Assembly: GCA_000729835.1 (NCBI GenBank)
Contig: JFHB01000001.1
Span: forward strand, 372,001-436,000
Direction: 5' to 3'
Source of the DNA: Atkinsonella hypoxylon
Lineage: Eukaryota > Ascomycota > Sordariomycetes > Hypocreales > Clavicipitaceae
DNA: 64,000 nucleotides
Shown piece by piece: positions 1 through 10,298 of this stretch. Under the pieces are notes generated by a model. That model was not told where the DNA came from. It worked only from the letters and a program-made list of their open reading frames with translations, and did not search any database. The first letter of the stretch is position 1. The number at the start of each line of letters is the position of its first letter. The translations under genes and the position numbers were made by a program.

Positions 1-1118
1 CCGCATGATGCAGATAATCCAGCTCAGCGCGAGATTTGCTGTGAATAAAAGTTCCCAAAAGGACCTGGAACCTTTTCCGTTCCGCCGCAAGTTTCGTAAG
101 GACCATGGCTCCCTATGTCATGAAAGCGTGTTTTATGTGTGAGACCGTCTGTTCGTTTGTCCTTTTCTTCGACAGGAAAGGCATCTAAAATGGAAGAAGG
201 AAAAAAGGCACACGGCCCGGCTGGTGACAAACGGTCTTTATAAGGTAGCACCACACCACGTGGCTTGTGTGCCAGATGTCCTCGAGCTGGAACCGTGAAT
301 CACCGCTTCAAGATGACCTCGGGAACAGGTTTCAACACAGCATGCAGCACTATGCAAGGGCGTACAGCAGACACAGGCAGACGAAGGCGTACCACGAAGG
401 AGATGAACGAGAATGCCCATGAGACATGCATGTCTTAGAGCGGAGCCCCACTTTCGCACGCAAGTAAGGTTCAAGGACCCGCGCGCGGCATTCGGTCGTC
501 GCCGGCAGCCGAGTTTTATTTACTTGGGGGGGTTTTTTTCTTTTTTTTTTTTTTCCCGGTTAGCATGGTAATTTAATTAATTCGTCATTGATGACTTGGT
601 GGCTTGACCTGAGTTGGGTCAAGATCAGGGGGTGTATAGTCGTGCACAACGAATTGAAATAGCATTTGTATTTCACATCTCGTATCGACAAGTCGTGGCC
701 ATGCTTAATTGCCTACCTAATAGCTGCATTGCTTGGTGTCCGCTCTGACATAGACGCTCGTCAAAAAGTCCATCACGACGGAAGCAAAATTAGCAGAAAA
801 AACCTCCTATAAATTGGGCAAGATATATATATCATAATGCATAAGCATGTCTATTAATTTATCGAAGAATCCATGCCTTTCTGCTGATGTCCGAAAAAAA
901 GAACCCATGACGTGAATTCAACAATTTTCATCTCGACGACTTTGTTGGCAAACCGATGCCATCCCTGTCAGTCGCTGCCAAAATAAAGATGCGAGAGTCC
1001 TGCCTCAAACAGGCTTCTAAAGTCTACAGTAATAATATGCATTGTGCCTTGATTCATAAAATGTGTATATGTGAGTTTTCATTTTTCATTTGCGTTGTGC
1101 ATCTTCACGCCTGTCTGC
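1..1118. other. Gene-free left edge, 3' of fas1
   Basis: No convincing gene lies in this stretch. It holds a long T-run near 535-554, AT-rich sequence around 780-880, and presumably the 3' untranslated region and terminator of fas1 next to 1118. The small open frames here have no domain-like content and are probably chance. Confidence 0.6.
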
Positions 1119-4100
1119 TTATGCAGCAGCTCCTGGTCCATCATAGCCCACGCTGGACGAGCTCTCACTAACAGCCGTCTTGCTATCCTCTTCCTGCGTG
1201 TACTTGTCCCAGTTGGCCAAGACTGCGCCAATCTTAGGCGAGTTAGTCAACCTATACACGTCCTCAAAGTACTCCTTGGTCAACTCGAAGGGTTTGGCAG
1301 TGACGTTGGGAATGTACTTTCCAACAAGCTTGGAGGGATCGATGGTTGTCTTGTTGATCTTCTTGAGCAGGAATGATCGGAAGGGCTTGACACCGGACCG
1401 CAGGAAAGTTGAGTGGAAAGGCACGTCGATGCCACGAAGGGGAATAGTGGCGAAACCACGCTCAAGCTCGAGCGGCAGAGGCTTCTTCAATGTGGCCTCG
1501 GCACAGCCCCGGATGATCTCCCGTAAAGCCTCCTTGGCTTCCTCAATGTTGCTTCGCATCTCCTCAATATCAATCTGTTGCTTCTTGAGGAAGTTGGTTA
1601 CTCCAGCAAGTGTGTCCAGTGCGCGCAGATCACCAGCACACACGTATTGCATATTGGCAATGTTGTAGTTGACAATCTCCAGCAACCAGCCAGTCTCCTC
1701 CGCGATGCTGTTGACAACAAACTGAAGAGCTTCCTCATTGAACGTCTTGGAGATACGGCTGGGGTTCACGGCACACATGGAGTAGTTAGATCGACCAGCA
1801 GCGTCACGCTCGACGGCCACTTGCATGGTCAAGCCGCGATAGAAGACAACGGACACCAGGGACTCGATGGGCATGACATCAGCCAACGCAGCAAGAGCAG
1901 AATACTCACCCAGTGAGTGACCTGCAAAGGTGCTGTCGCGGGGAACCAAGCCCTTGGACTTCATGTCCTCGAAACTGGCCTTCTCCATCAGTGTAAGGGC
2001 TGGTTGAGTGAACTGTGTTGCCGAGAGCAGGCCAGTGGGTGAGCGGTATGTGTATGAGGTGGTGCTTTCGTTAATCTCCTTGAAAATGCGCTCAGATTTG
2101 ATTGATCCGTCAGCGGCAACAGTTTCAAAGGTCATGGCCATGTAGTTCTGGCGGATAGCCTTGCCCCGAGGGCCACCAAAGTGAATGGTGAGCTCTTTGG
2201 GGTTGTTCTTGACAATGTTGGTAATAGAGAAACCATAATTATCGAGCAGATACTTGTCAGCCCGGTCCCAGACCTCCTTGGCTACAGGGCTGCTGGCATA
2301 CAGCTCCATGCCCATGCCCTGCTCCTGTGAACCCTGGCCAGTGAAAACGTAAGCAGTCACTGGCTGTTCGACCTCGGCTTCGCCAAGAAGAACCTTCTCC
2401 TCTGTCTCCGTATTGCTGACCTCAACCTTGATGATCTTGCGACCAGCCACCATACCGACGTGCTGAAGCTTCACCTGGATGTCATCGTTGGGCAAGACCA
2501 TGCCGACAAAAGTGGCTTGGAAGCTGCGGACACGACCAATATCGTTTTCAGCGGCCCAAGTCTCAACCAAGCTTCGGACGGCAGCACTAGAGTACATGCC
2601 GTGGGTAATGGTGCCAGGAAGGTTGGCATAGGTGGAAAACACCCGCGATACGTGAATAGGATTGTAGTCACCAGAAACGCGGGCATAAGTCTCATTGGAA
2701 GCAGGAGCGCGAAGCTGCAATGGCTTCTTGCCACTCAGTGGAATAGGATTCTCGAACAGAATAGGCTGGTCCAAAGCGGAACCGTTTCTCTCCAGGTAGT
2801 CGATGACCGGATTCCCGTGTGACTCACCGGCCTCGTAGTCTACACTGGCTACCTGGATAACCTCCTTGGTCGGGAGCTCCAGCAGCACCGCTCCACGTGT
2901 CTCTACGCTGCTGAAGATATTCTTGTTCTTGTACCGAACAAGGGACTGAAGCTTGAAAGTCAAGGTCTGGCCAAGGAGATCGATATCGTTAGGAAGCTCA
3001 TCAATAGCAAACCACTGCTTTGAGCGCAGGACAGCTACATCTTTGGTCGTGCCAAGGTGAACCTGCACTGGAGTCTCGACCTTGCGCTGGAAGGTGTTCT
3101 CATAGTCTGTGTACTTTCCACGGTACAGGAATTGAGAAGTCACCTCCATGACAGGTTTGCTTTCGCGAAAGATGGTGCCACAAACTTCGACCATTTTGCC
3201 AGCGTCTTGGTTGATGACGGCATTGACCTGAGCAGTGGTGTACACCTCGTCGCCCTTCTTTAGGGGCTCAGCACCAGGAATCATGCGAAATTGGTTGGAC
3301 AAATGTACCAGCTTGAGCAAATCGCCATCGATAGTGCGAGGAAAGATAGGCTTGGTGATAGCCTTCCAGCCAACAACAATGGCAAAATCCATAGGGGCGT
3401 TGACAATCTTTCCTGGTCGGTCAACAAACGCCTCGCCAGTGTTGCCGACGGCGTGTACGAAGTCGTTGATGGCCTCGCTGGTAATGGTAGCTCGACCACC
3501 ATCGAAAGTGCTGGTGATGAGGGCATCCAGGTCCAGAGGCTCATTGCCAAACCATGCCTTCCAGTAAAACTCCTTGATGCGGTCATTGCGATCGTCCATA
3601 ACTTCATGGATAGGAGCGTAGCCAGCCTCGGGGTGATATCTGAATTTGAGGAGGAGAGCTACCGGCTTGCCCAGAGCAGTAGCGTCCTTGATCATATTCA
3701 CAAGAATCTCGTTCTTTCCAATCAACTTGACTTCAATAACATCCACGTAGTGATTGTGTCGGGGCTGCTCTTTGACGACAAGCGTTGTCTTGCTTGGGTC
3801 ATTGGGGTATTGAATCTCCACAAACAGACCACGAGAAGGGGCAAAGATGCGTTTCATGGGGTTAGTCTGGAACTTCTGACCCTGGACAACGACGTCAGAC
3901 ATGAGCAGAGCATGGCGCCAGTTTCGGTTGGGGCCAGCTAAGAGAGCCAGCCATGATTCCACAGAGGGCAGGGTAGAGCCAGCCGCTGAAGCGAGGCGGT
4001 ATGTATTTTTGTAAGTATCGTAAGAGACAGTGAGACCTTCGATATCCAGAGGAATCTCAGACTCAACCAACTTGCCACCAAAATACTCAACAACAGGAAT

Positions 4101-7100
4101 AGAGCTCTCATCGTTGTTATACAAATCACGAGTGAGATACTTAATGTGGGACTCGTGAATGCCGTCCAGGATGTCCTTGATGGGCTCGTCGACGACAGTG
4201 GAGAACTTGACAGCGGCGGGACCCTGAAGGACACAAGTGCGGCCGACGTCCTGGCCAATGACAGCATCTAAGTCTTCCGACTGCCAGAGTGAGTCCTTCT
4301 TGAAGAAGAACTCAAAGTTATCATCAAGCGCGGGAATGAAGGTGACAGGCTTCTGGGAGGGACGCAAGCACAAAAGTAGGAAGTGCTGGACGTCTTGAGC
4401 GTTGATAATCTGAGTCTCAGCCTCAGGGTACTGCGAGAGAATTCTTTCCACGGCAGCAAAAGGCTCCTTCAGATCAGAATAATTTTGAAGAAGGGAAGGC
4501 TTTCCGGGAGCGCTTGTGAAGCGTTCCTCCACGCGGTGGATGAAATCACCGGTCAAGGTGATGTAGCTGGGGTCAATCCACCGCTGTTGGTGCTTGACGT
4601 AGAGAAGCTCAACAAGTCGGCGTACAACCTCGGCATAGGTCATGTCTTCCAGATCGACAGCGTTACCGGCCTTGTTGCAACCAAACCACACCTTTTGGAA
4701 GTCATCATTGAGGCGTTTGATAATATACTCGCGGTTCTTTTTCAGCTCAGCCACACGCTTCTCCTTGGACAGACTGAAGATTTTCTGGTCCATTTCGGCC
4801 CAGAACCGCACGCCTCGAGTTGCAAGCTTGTGGATCGGCTCACCCATCTCAGAGCGAACAGTAATGACACCACCAGCAGGGCCCTTGTATGTCTTTTCCC
4901 ACTCGCTGTCGTCCAGACCAGGGGCATCAATGATGGCCTGCTTGGCGTCTCTGCTGGTGTGGGCTTCTTTGGCGACCATCATGCGACTGCCGAAAAGGCA
5001 ACCGTCATAGGGCATCGGAGGGTACCCGTACTTCTTAGACCACTGACCAGTGATGTAAGGATAAGTGTCCTCCGCTCCTCCAAAACCACTTCCAGCGACA
5101 AGAATAATGTTCTCTTGGCGACGAATGCGACCATACATCTGTAAAATGGGCTGGTGGAAGTCTTCGAAGGAATGATGACCGCCGCCTCGACCACCTGTCC
5201 ACTGCAAGAGGACAGGAAAGTTGGGATTGGCCTTAGCAATATTGATTACAGTCTGGATAGCCTCAACAGAACCAGGCTTGAAGCTAATGTGCTTTAAACC
5301 AAGAGTATCGATGTACTCTTGGGCTACCTCAATGGAAGGTACACCGGCACCAATTGTGAGGCCCTCAAGAGGCACACCCTCAGCGCGTAGCTTGCCAAGC
5401 AAGGGAATCTGCCAAGTCATGGCTCGGGGGTTGACATAAATCAGATTCACAGTGATACCACGTCCCGCAGGAATGGCCTTTTCAATCTTGAGCAACGCAT
5501 CCGTCATCATGCCACTGTTAAAGTAACCACCACCCGCAAGCTCGATATGGTAGCCTGCATTCATGGTGGCAGCGACAAAGTCCCAGGGCACGGTGCAAGG
5601 AGTCATACCGGCCACGACAATCGGTGGCAGGCCCAAAAGACGACTCATCTTGGTATCAAGATACTTGCGACCGCCAGAGGTCTTGACGAGGCGGGGACCA
5701 AACTCCTTCACCCAATCATTGGCATATCGAAGTGCGTTGTCTTCGTCTCTATCGAAGAGCTCAGGCTTATACCCAACTTCGTTAATGGTCCCATCAATGG
5801 CGCCAGCCAAGATGACGCGAACACCAGTACCCTCCTTGTTTCGGCTGGTCAAAACGCCCAAACCAGACACGCCACCAGGACCAAAGTCGAGAATATGCGT
5901 AGCGTTGGGGAAAACAGTCGCTTTCTCCCAGTTGACCGGATCACGCGTGATGAGACGGACAAGAGCAGGCACAATATTGCCCTTGACCTCAGTACGCAAA
6001 TCCTTGCCAGTGTTTGTGCTGAAAACAGGAATGTCGAGAGCGCTGACATCGATGGAGACATCCTTCAGGTCTTCATCAATCATCTCAGTGGCTGCAGCGA
6101 GATATTTGCTGTGGAAAGGGGCGGTGATAGGCAGGAAACGGTTGACGAAGCGGACCTTGCGCTCAGTGTAAGGAATTCTGGTTTGGTCCAAACCAGTGGG
6201 TGCCTTGACCTTGCGCAACTGAGAATTGAGACCGTACAGAGAGGTCGGGGGACCAGTAACCACCAAGTTGCGCGGGCTGTTGATGAGCGAGATGCTGATA
6301 TGTTTGTGGGCAGGGAGGTATTGATTGGTGGCGTCTATGTGCTTCTGAACCTCCGACTGTGCGAGGTCTCGAATGCTCAACATTGGAGTCAGATTTCCCT
6401 CACCATGCTCCATAGACTCGCGAAGCATAGTAGGTGTCATGGAAGTCGTGGGAAAGGCCTGTTGACTTCGTGTGCCAACCCAGAAGAGAATGGACAATGT
6501 AGAACGAACGATTTCGCGCCATGACTCCCATGAATCGGCAGCAGCAGTAGCTGCAGCCATCACGATACCTTGAGAGTGACCCGTTGTGCCGCTGATGCGC
6601 TCTCGAAACATACCCGGATGGATTCCCAAGACCTTGCAAGTAACTTCGTAATGAGCCATTTGGACGAGGCCAATTAAGGGGAAACTGACGGGTGCAGAGA
6701 TGAGATAGTCCACGTCAGGGGTGGATTCAGGATGTTGTAACCAGTTCATGATGTCCAGTCCTTTAGGAAACATCTTCTCCGCGCTTGAAGTCGTGGAAAG
6801 CGTCTGAAGAAGCTCAGCTGACGACGTAATCAGCTCGCCCACAAAGCTCGAGTAGGTTCGGAAAACTTGACGCAGCTCGTCAAAGTACTCTTCGATGTTG
6901 CCTTGTCCGCCGAAAATGGTGTAAATGTCGGCAGATTCATCGTCAGCGGCTCGCAGTAGCGCAGACTCGTGGTGTTTGATTGTTCTGTTGGACACAGCGC
7001 GAGCCATGTAGTAGCAGCGAATAACTTCGAGCTTCTTGGACTCAATGCCGGGAAGAGTGGCAGCGATGGCATGAGCTTCATTACCCCGCAGGAATGCTCG

Positions 7101-7430
7101 CTCAAACTCGTTGAGAACGAGTTTGAGGACTTCTTCATATGAGCCAGAGGCGTCATCCTCACCGTCTTCAACCTCCTGAGCAACGAAACCCAAGTAGCGA
7201 GCTACTAGCTCAGCCACGGATGAAGGCTCGTCATCCTGGGCAAGCTCATCTGTGGCAGTCGGCAAGCTGGCAACGAATCGGTCTTTGATCTGAGAGGCAT
7301 GAAAATGAAGGCTTGTAGGGATGAGGAATGAGGTTTCGAGAGTGCCGTGTGAGAGTGTCAATGGTCGGAGAGAGGCGCTGGACCTGGGAGTAGAAATGCC
7401 CGTTTGAGGGCCGGTACCAGTGCCGTACAT
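1119..7430 (-). CDS. fas1: Fatty acid synthase beta subunit, intronless, 2103 aa
   Basis: This is the beta chain of the cytosolic fungal type I fatty acid synthase. With the alpha chain (10299-16074) it forms the alpha6-beta6 barrel that makes palmitoyl- and stearoyl-CoA from acetyl- and malonyl-CoA. Domains appear in the family order: acetyltransferase with the nucleophile motif GHSQG near residue 284; FMN-dependent enoyl reductase (AGGGYF near 627, GGRGGGHHS near 743); double hot-dog/MaoC dehydratase (GDYNPIH followed by HGM near 1590-1610); and malonyl/palmitoyl transferase with GHSLGEYSAL near 1837. The start MYGTGTGPQTGIS looks like the usual Sordariomycete N-terminus and 2103 aa is full length. 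There are no introns or stops. The gene is transcribed away from fas2, which suits balanced subunit supply from a shared region. Confidence 0.97.
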   Translation of the reverse strand: MYGTGTGPQTGISTPRSSASLRPLTLSHGTLETSFLIPTSLHFHASQIKDRFVASLPTATDELAQDDEPSSVAELVARYLGFVAQEVEDGEDDASGSYEEVLKLVLNEFERAFLRGNEAHAIAATLPGIESKKLEVIRCYYMARAVSNRTIKHHESALLRAADDESADIYTIFGGQGNIEEYFDELRQVFRTYSSFVGELITSSAELLQTLSTTSSAEKMFPKGLDIMNWLQHPESTPDVDYLISAPVSFPLIGLVQMAHYEVTCKVLGIHPGMFRERISGTTGHSQGIVMAAATAAADSWESWREIVRSTLSILFWVGTRSQQAFPTTSMTPTMLRESMEHGEGNLTPMLSIRDLAQSEVQKHIDATNQYLPAHKHISISLINSPRNLVVTGPPTSLYGLNSQLRKVKAPTGLDQTRIPYTERKVRFVNRFLPITAPFHSKYLAAATEMIDEDLKDVSIDVSALDIPVFSTNTGKDLRTEVKGNIVPALVRLITRDPVNWEKATVFPNATHILDFGPGGVSGLGVLTSRNKEGTGVRVILAGAIDGTINEVGYKPELFDRDEDNALRYANDWVKEFGPRLVKTSGGRKYLDTKMSRLLGLPPIVVAGMTPCTVPWDFVAATMNAGYHIELAGGGYFNSGMMTDALLKIEKAIPAGRGITVNLIYVNPRAMTWQIPLLGKLRAEGVPLEGLTIGAGVPSIEVAQEYIDTLGLKHISFKPGSVEAIQTVINIAKANPNFPVLLQWTGGRGGGHHSFEDFHQPILQMYGRIRRQENIILVAGSGFGGAEDTYPYITGQWSKKYGYPPMPYDGCLFGSRMMVAKEAHTSRDAKQAIIDAPGLDDSEWEKTYKGPAGGVITVRSEMGEPIHKLATRGVRFWAEMDQKIFSLSKEKRVAELKKNREYIIKRLNDDFQKVWFGCNKAGNAVDLEDMTYAEVVRRLVELLYVKHQQRWIDPSYITLTGDFIHRVEERFTSAPGKPSLLQNYSDLKEPFAAVERILSQYPEAETQIINAQDVQHFLLLCLRPSQKPVTFIPALDDNFEFFFKKDSLWQSEDLDAVIGQDVGRTCVLQGPAAVKFSTVVDEPIKDILDGIHESHIKYLTRDLYNNDESSIPVVEYFGGKLVESEIPLDIEGLTVSYDTYKNTYRLASAAGSTLPSVESWLALLAGPNRNWRHALLMSDVVVQGQKFQTNPMKRIFAPSRGLFVEIQYPNDPSKTTLVVKEQPRHNHYVDVIEVKLIGKNEILVNMIKDATALGKPVALLLKFRYHPEAGYAPIHEVMDDRNDRIKEFYWKAWFGNEPLDLDALITSTFDGGRATITSEAINDFVHAVGNTGEAFVDRPGKIVNAPMDFAIVVGWKAITKPIFPRTIDGDLLKLVHLSNQFRMIPGAEPLKKGDEVYTTAQVNAVINQDAGKMVEVCGTIFRESKPVMEVTSQFLYRGKYTDYENTFQRKVETPVQVHLGTTKDVAVLRSKQWFAIDELPNDIDLLGQTLTFKLQSLVRYKNKNIFSSVETRGAVLLELPTKEVIQVASVDYEAGESHGNPVIDYLERNGSALDQPILFENPIPLSGKKPLQLRAPASNETYARVSGDYNPIHVSRVFSTYANLPGTITHGMYSSAAVRSLVETWAAENDIGRVRSFQATFVGMVLPNDDIQVKLQHVGMVAGRKIIKVEVSNTETEEKVLLGEAEVEQPVTAYVFTGQGSQEQGMGMELYASSPVAKEVWDRADKYLLDNYGFSITNIVKNNPKELTIHFGGPRGKAIRQNYMAMTFETVAADGSIKSERIFKEINESTTSYTYRSPTGLLSATQFTQPALTLMEKASFEDMKSKGLVPRDSTFAGHSLGEYSALAALADVMPIESLVSVVFYRGLTMQVAVERDAAGRSNYSMCAVNPSRISKTFNEEALQFVVNSIAEETGWLLEIVNYNIANMQYVCAGDLRALDTLAGVTNFLKKQQIDIEEMRSNIEEAKEALREIIRGCAEATLKKPLPLELERGFATIPLRGIDVPFHSTFLRSGVKPFRSFLLKKINKTTIDPSKLVGKYIPNVTAKPFELTKEYFEDVYRLTNSPKIGAVLANWDKYTQEEDSKTAVSESSSSVGYDGPGAAA

Positions 7431-10298
7431 GATGGATTATCGTGTCTTTCGAAAGGAGAAAGGAAAGAGTTCAGGGTATCTAACAGGTCTGCCCGAGGTG
7501 CCCAAGTAGCAGAAGTCAGCAATTGGCTTTGTCAAAACTCTTCCTCGTCTTCTTGGCTTAATGCTTTGAGCCCCGCCATGTCCGCAGAAACAAGCCGCAG
7601 AATCTCGGACTTGATTTGTATGCTGATTTGACATACCTATCAATTAAACACTGTAATTGAGCAAGTAACTCTGCAGCTCGTCACTCTTGTGGTGAAAGAT
7701 GCGAAAAGACGAAACGAACTGTGCAATACCGTGCGCAATGCTCGACAAGCTTGGCCGGGGATGGCGACCAAGAATCTCGAGACGGCTGCGAAGCAGAAGA
7801 TGCACGGAAATGAGCCTCGAGCAGATGTGCAGCAAAAAATAGTGCTAGCGAACACCTAGTATGGGCTCAGAACGAAGCTTAAAAGGGAGAATCCAGATAA
7901 CAAGGAAGAATTACAGGAAAGATTATGGATCAGTACGGGAAAAGGCAGGGGGTGTGGGTTGAAGAGTGATGTCTGGTGCCGGAAGCACGCAGGAAAAAGC
8001 GTCAATTCCAGCGCACTACTAGTGAGGTGAGCAGCAAGGGCGAAATTTCAGCGGGCCACCGCCTAGGTAGATGTAAATGACATGTACCTGTATCCCAATA
8101 GACAAGTACGGATGGCTCCATGGCAGTAAAAGTGGGGCGGTCGCCGGGCTGCAGCGGCTTGCAGCGCCGGGGATGGAGGCATGTGGCGTGGCAAGGTGGC
8201 TCCTTGCTCGCCAAAATTTTTTAGTTCTGTTGGGGAGAGCCGCGTCCGCCTGCGTTCCAGGTTCACACCACCTGGTTCAGTATCGAGGTACCGGCACCTT
8301 AACTCCAGCCCACCATTCATCCACCTGGACAAACGTGAATAATATCTGATGTCGAATATCAGGTCAAGCTATCGATTATTGTGAGACAGTGGAGGTGGAC
8401 TATTGCCTTCAGGTTCCGGCGTCATTTCTGCAATGTGAACGCTGTTCTTGCTTCCTGTCATCCGAACCGACTACGAAGCTCACCTCGCTATTTTGCCACC
8501 AGCAAAGTCGACGATGCAGAGCTTTCCACGGCCACAATCTACTAATACTCGGCATTGTTAGTTCACATCTCATAATATCTCTGCAATTATAGGGTCAAAT
8601 ATAAAATCGATGCCCATCATTATATATTGCGATTGGTTTGTCTGGCCGCACAAGCTTGGCTAGTAATGCAATTATTGACTGAGTCCGGGGATGGCGGAGG
8701 ATTCCAAGCAGCGCGGGCCATCTTTGTTGAAGATGTAGCTCCCGCATTTACAGTCCATGGCCATGTTGAAAGTTCCTTTGGCTCTAATATCGCGTATTCG
8801 TATCTGTAATCGGATAGAGCCCCCTATCAAGCAACATGGCTGCATCTTTGATCAGTCTTGCATATTAAGGCTGTCTCTCCGACCCTTGTCATCTGTCGCT
8901 AGGGTCTCTAGAATTTTCGGAACACGCAAGCACCTCCGCATCTCGAGTGGATTGGATTCTAAATATGGCACTCTTTTGTTTCACGTATGAATACAGTTGT
9001 GTCGAACATTTGCTGGTGAAGGCGTCGTGCACATTATTCGGCTTCGTCAAAACAGCACCGTCGATGGCTTCAAGTATCGGTACTTCGACAGGAGCCTGTT
9101 TACCCCAGCAAAATTTGCTGCTACGAGGAGGGGCCGCGTCCGGCCAGGGGTCCAACCCAACAGCCGATCATCTTGTTACTACTGCATGGAATCAGGAACC
9201 CGTACCCCGTAGCCTATCACGGCACGCACCAGGAGAGGCTGACGTTGCCGGGTGAGTCGTGACTGGTTGTCTGGAAAACTTTCTCTGTCAAAACCATCTC
9301 CGACCAATCTTCTGCCGTTGTTGATGGGTGTTGCTCTACAGGGAGAGTACCTAAGTACCTAGGTACATAACTTGCCTGGGTGCCCATGCCTGGGGCAATG
9401 TCGGGCTCCAGTAAAGGTACATGGAAAAGGTATGCACTTCCATATTGAAATAGGTACCTAATCTATTCGGTACTTGCAGGAGGCAGAGAGCAAGCAGGAG
9501 AACTGGTCATGGGCTGACATGCACCAACACTTGACTGTATAAGGCTTAGTGTTTGAATCTGGTTGAGGAAGCCGTCACCCTGTTGCCTCCCGTGTGCAGC
9601 TGCAGGTGGGCCAAGGGCCTGGGGTGCTAACACGCCAGCGTGGTAACTATACCCCAATTCTTTTTTGCTTGCCAACTTTTTGGTGGGGCGTCTCGGTTCA
9701 ACAATCATGGTCAATCTAATCGCTGTTCCTGCACGCTCTTCAACTGGCTTGTATTAGTACGTACCCGGCACTAGACCCGGTACATGAACCCGTCAATCCT
9801 TTTTTGGGCGGTGCTGCCACTGGCCCAGCTGTGTATCTGCAGTACGGCTCAGCAGACTCCCGGTCACCTTGATTCGCTGGTTCCATCAACGGTCTAGTTA
9901 GTCCAAATCTCTAATCATAACCTTTTGACTTTGCGATTTCAATCCTCCATCCCGCCTGGTCCTTCCTCTTCCTAACTCTTCCCCAATTCACCTGCTCAAT
10001 ATCCTCACTAGGTAGGGACACTTAGGCCACGCGTCTCCCACCTTTACCATTTCAATTGCAAAATCTAATCTTCCTTCGTCTGTACCACCTTTTCCCCATT
10101 TTTTTTCCCTTGTAGTTTCCGCCCACCAAGCTCCTTATCGTGGCAGCACGCAGTCAGCCCTCATTCACTGTCGATTAGCAATCCAGGACGAACAATTATT
10201 TTCAAGATTGCTTTTGAATTAACTACTCCGATACCCGACGACTCCCATATTCGCTGAACGACACGAGCAAGTCTGAAAACTCGTCAGTAGCCATCACA
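7431..10298. promoter_or_regulatory. Shared fas1/fas2 divergent intergenic region
   Basis: This 2.9 kb region separates the start codons of the two synthase genes and must hold both promoters. A pyrimidine-rich tract at about 9940-10130 precedes fas2, as is common for fungal core promoters. A TACCTAGGTA palindrome lies at 9357-9366, with more GGTACCTA-like words at 9340-9475. I could not identify a decisive fatty-acid regulator site by eye. The small open frames inside look non-coding. Confidence 0.6.

Noticed and set aside
5547..6524. 325-codon frame opposite the fas1 gene
   Set aside because: It is the antisense shadow of a long GC-balanced coding region; the product has no recognisable features.
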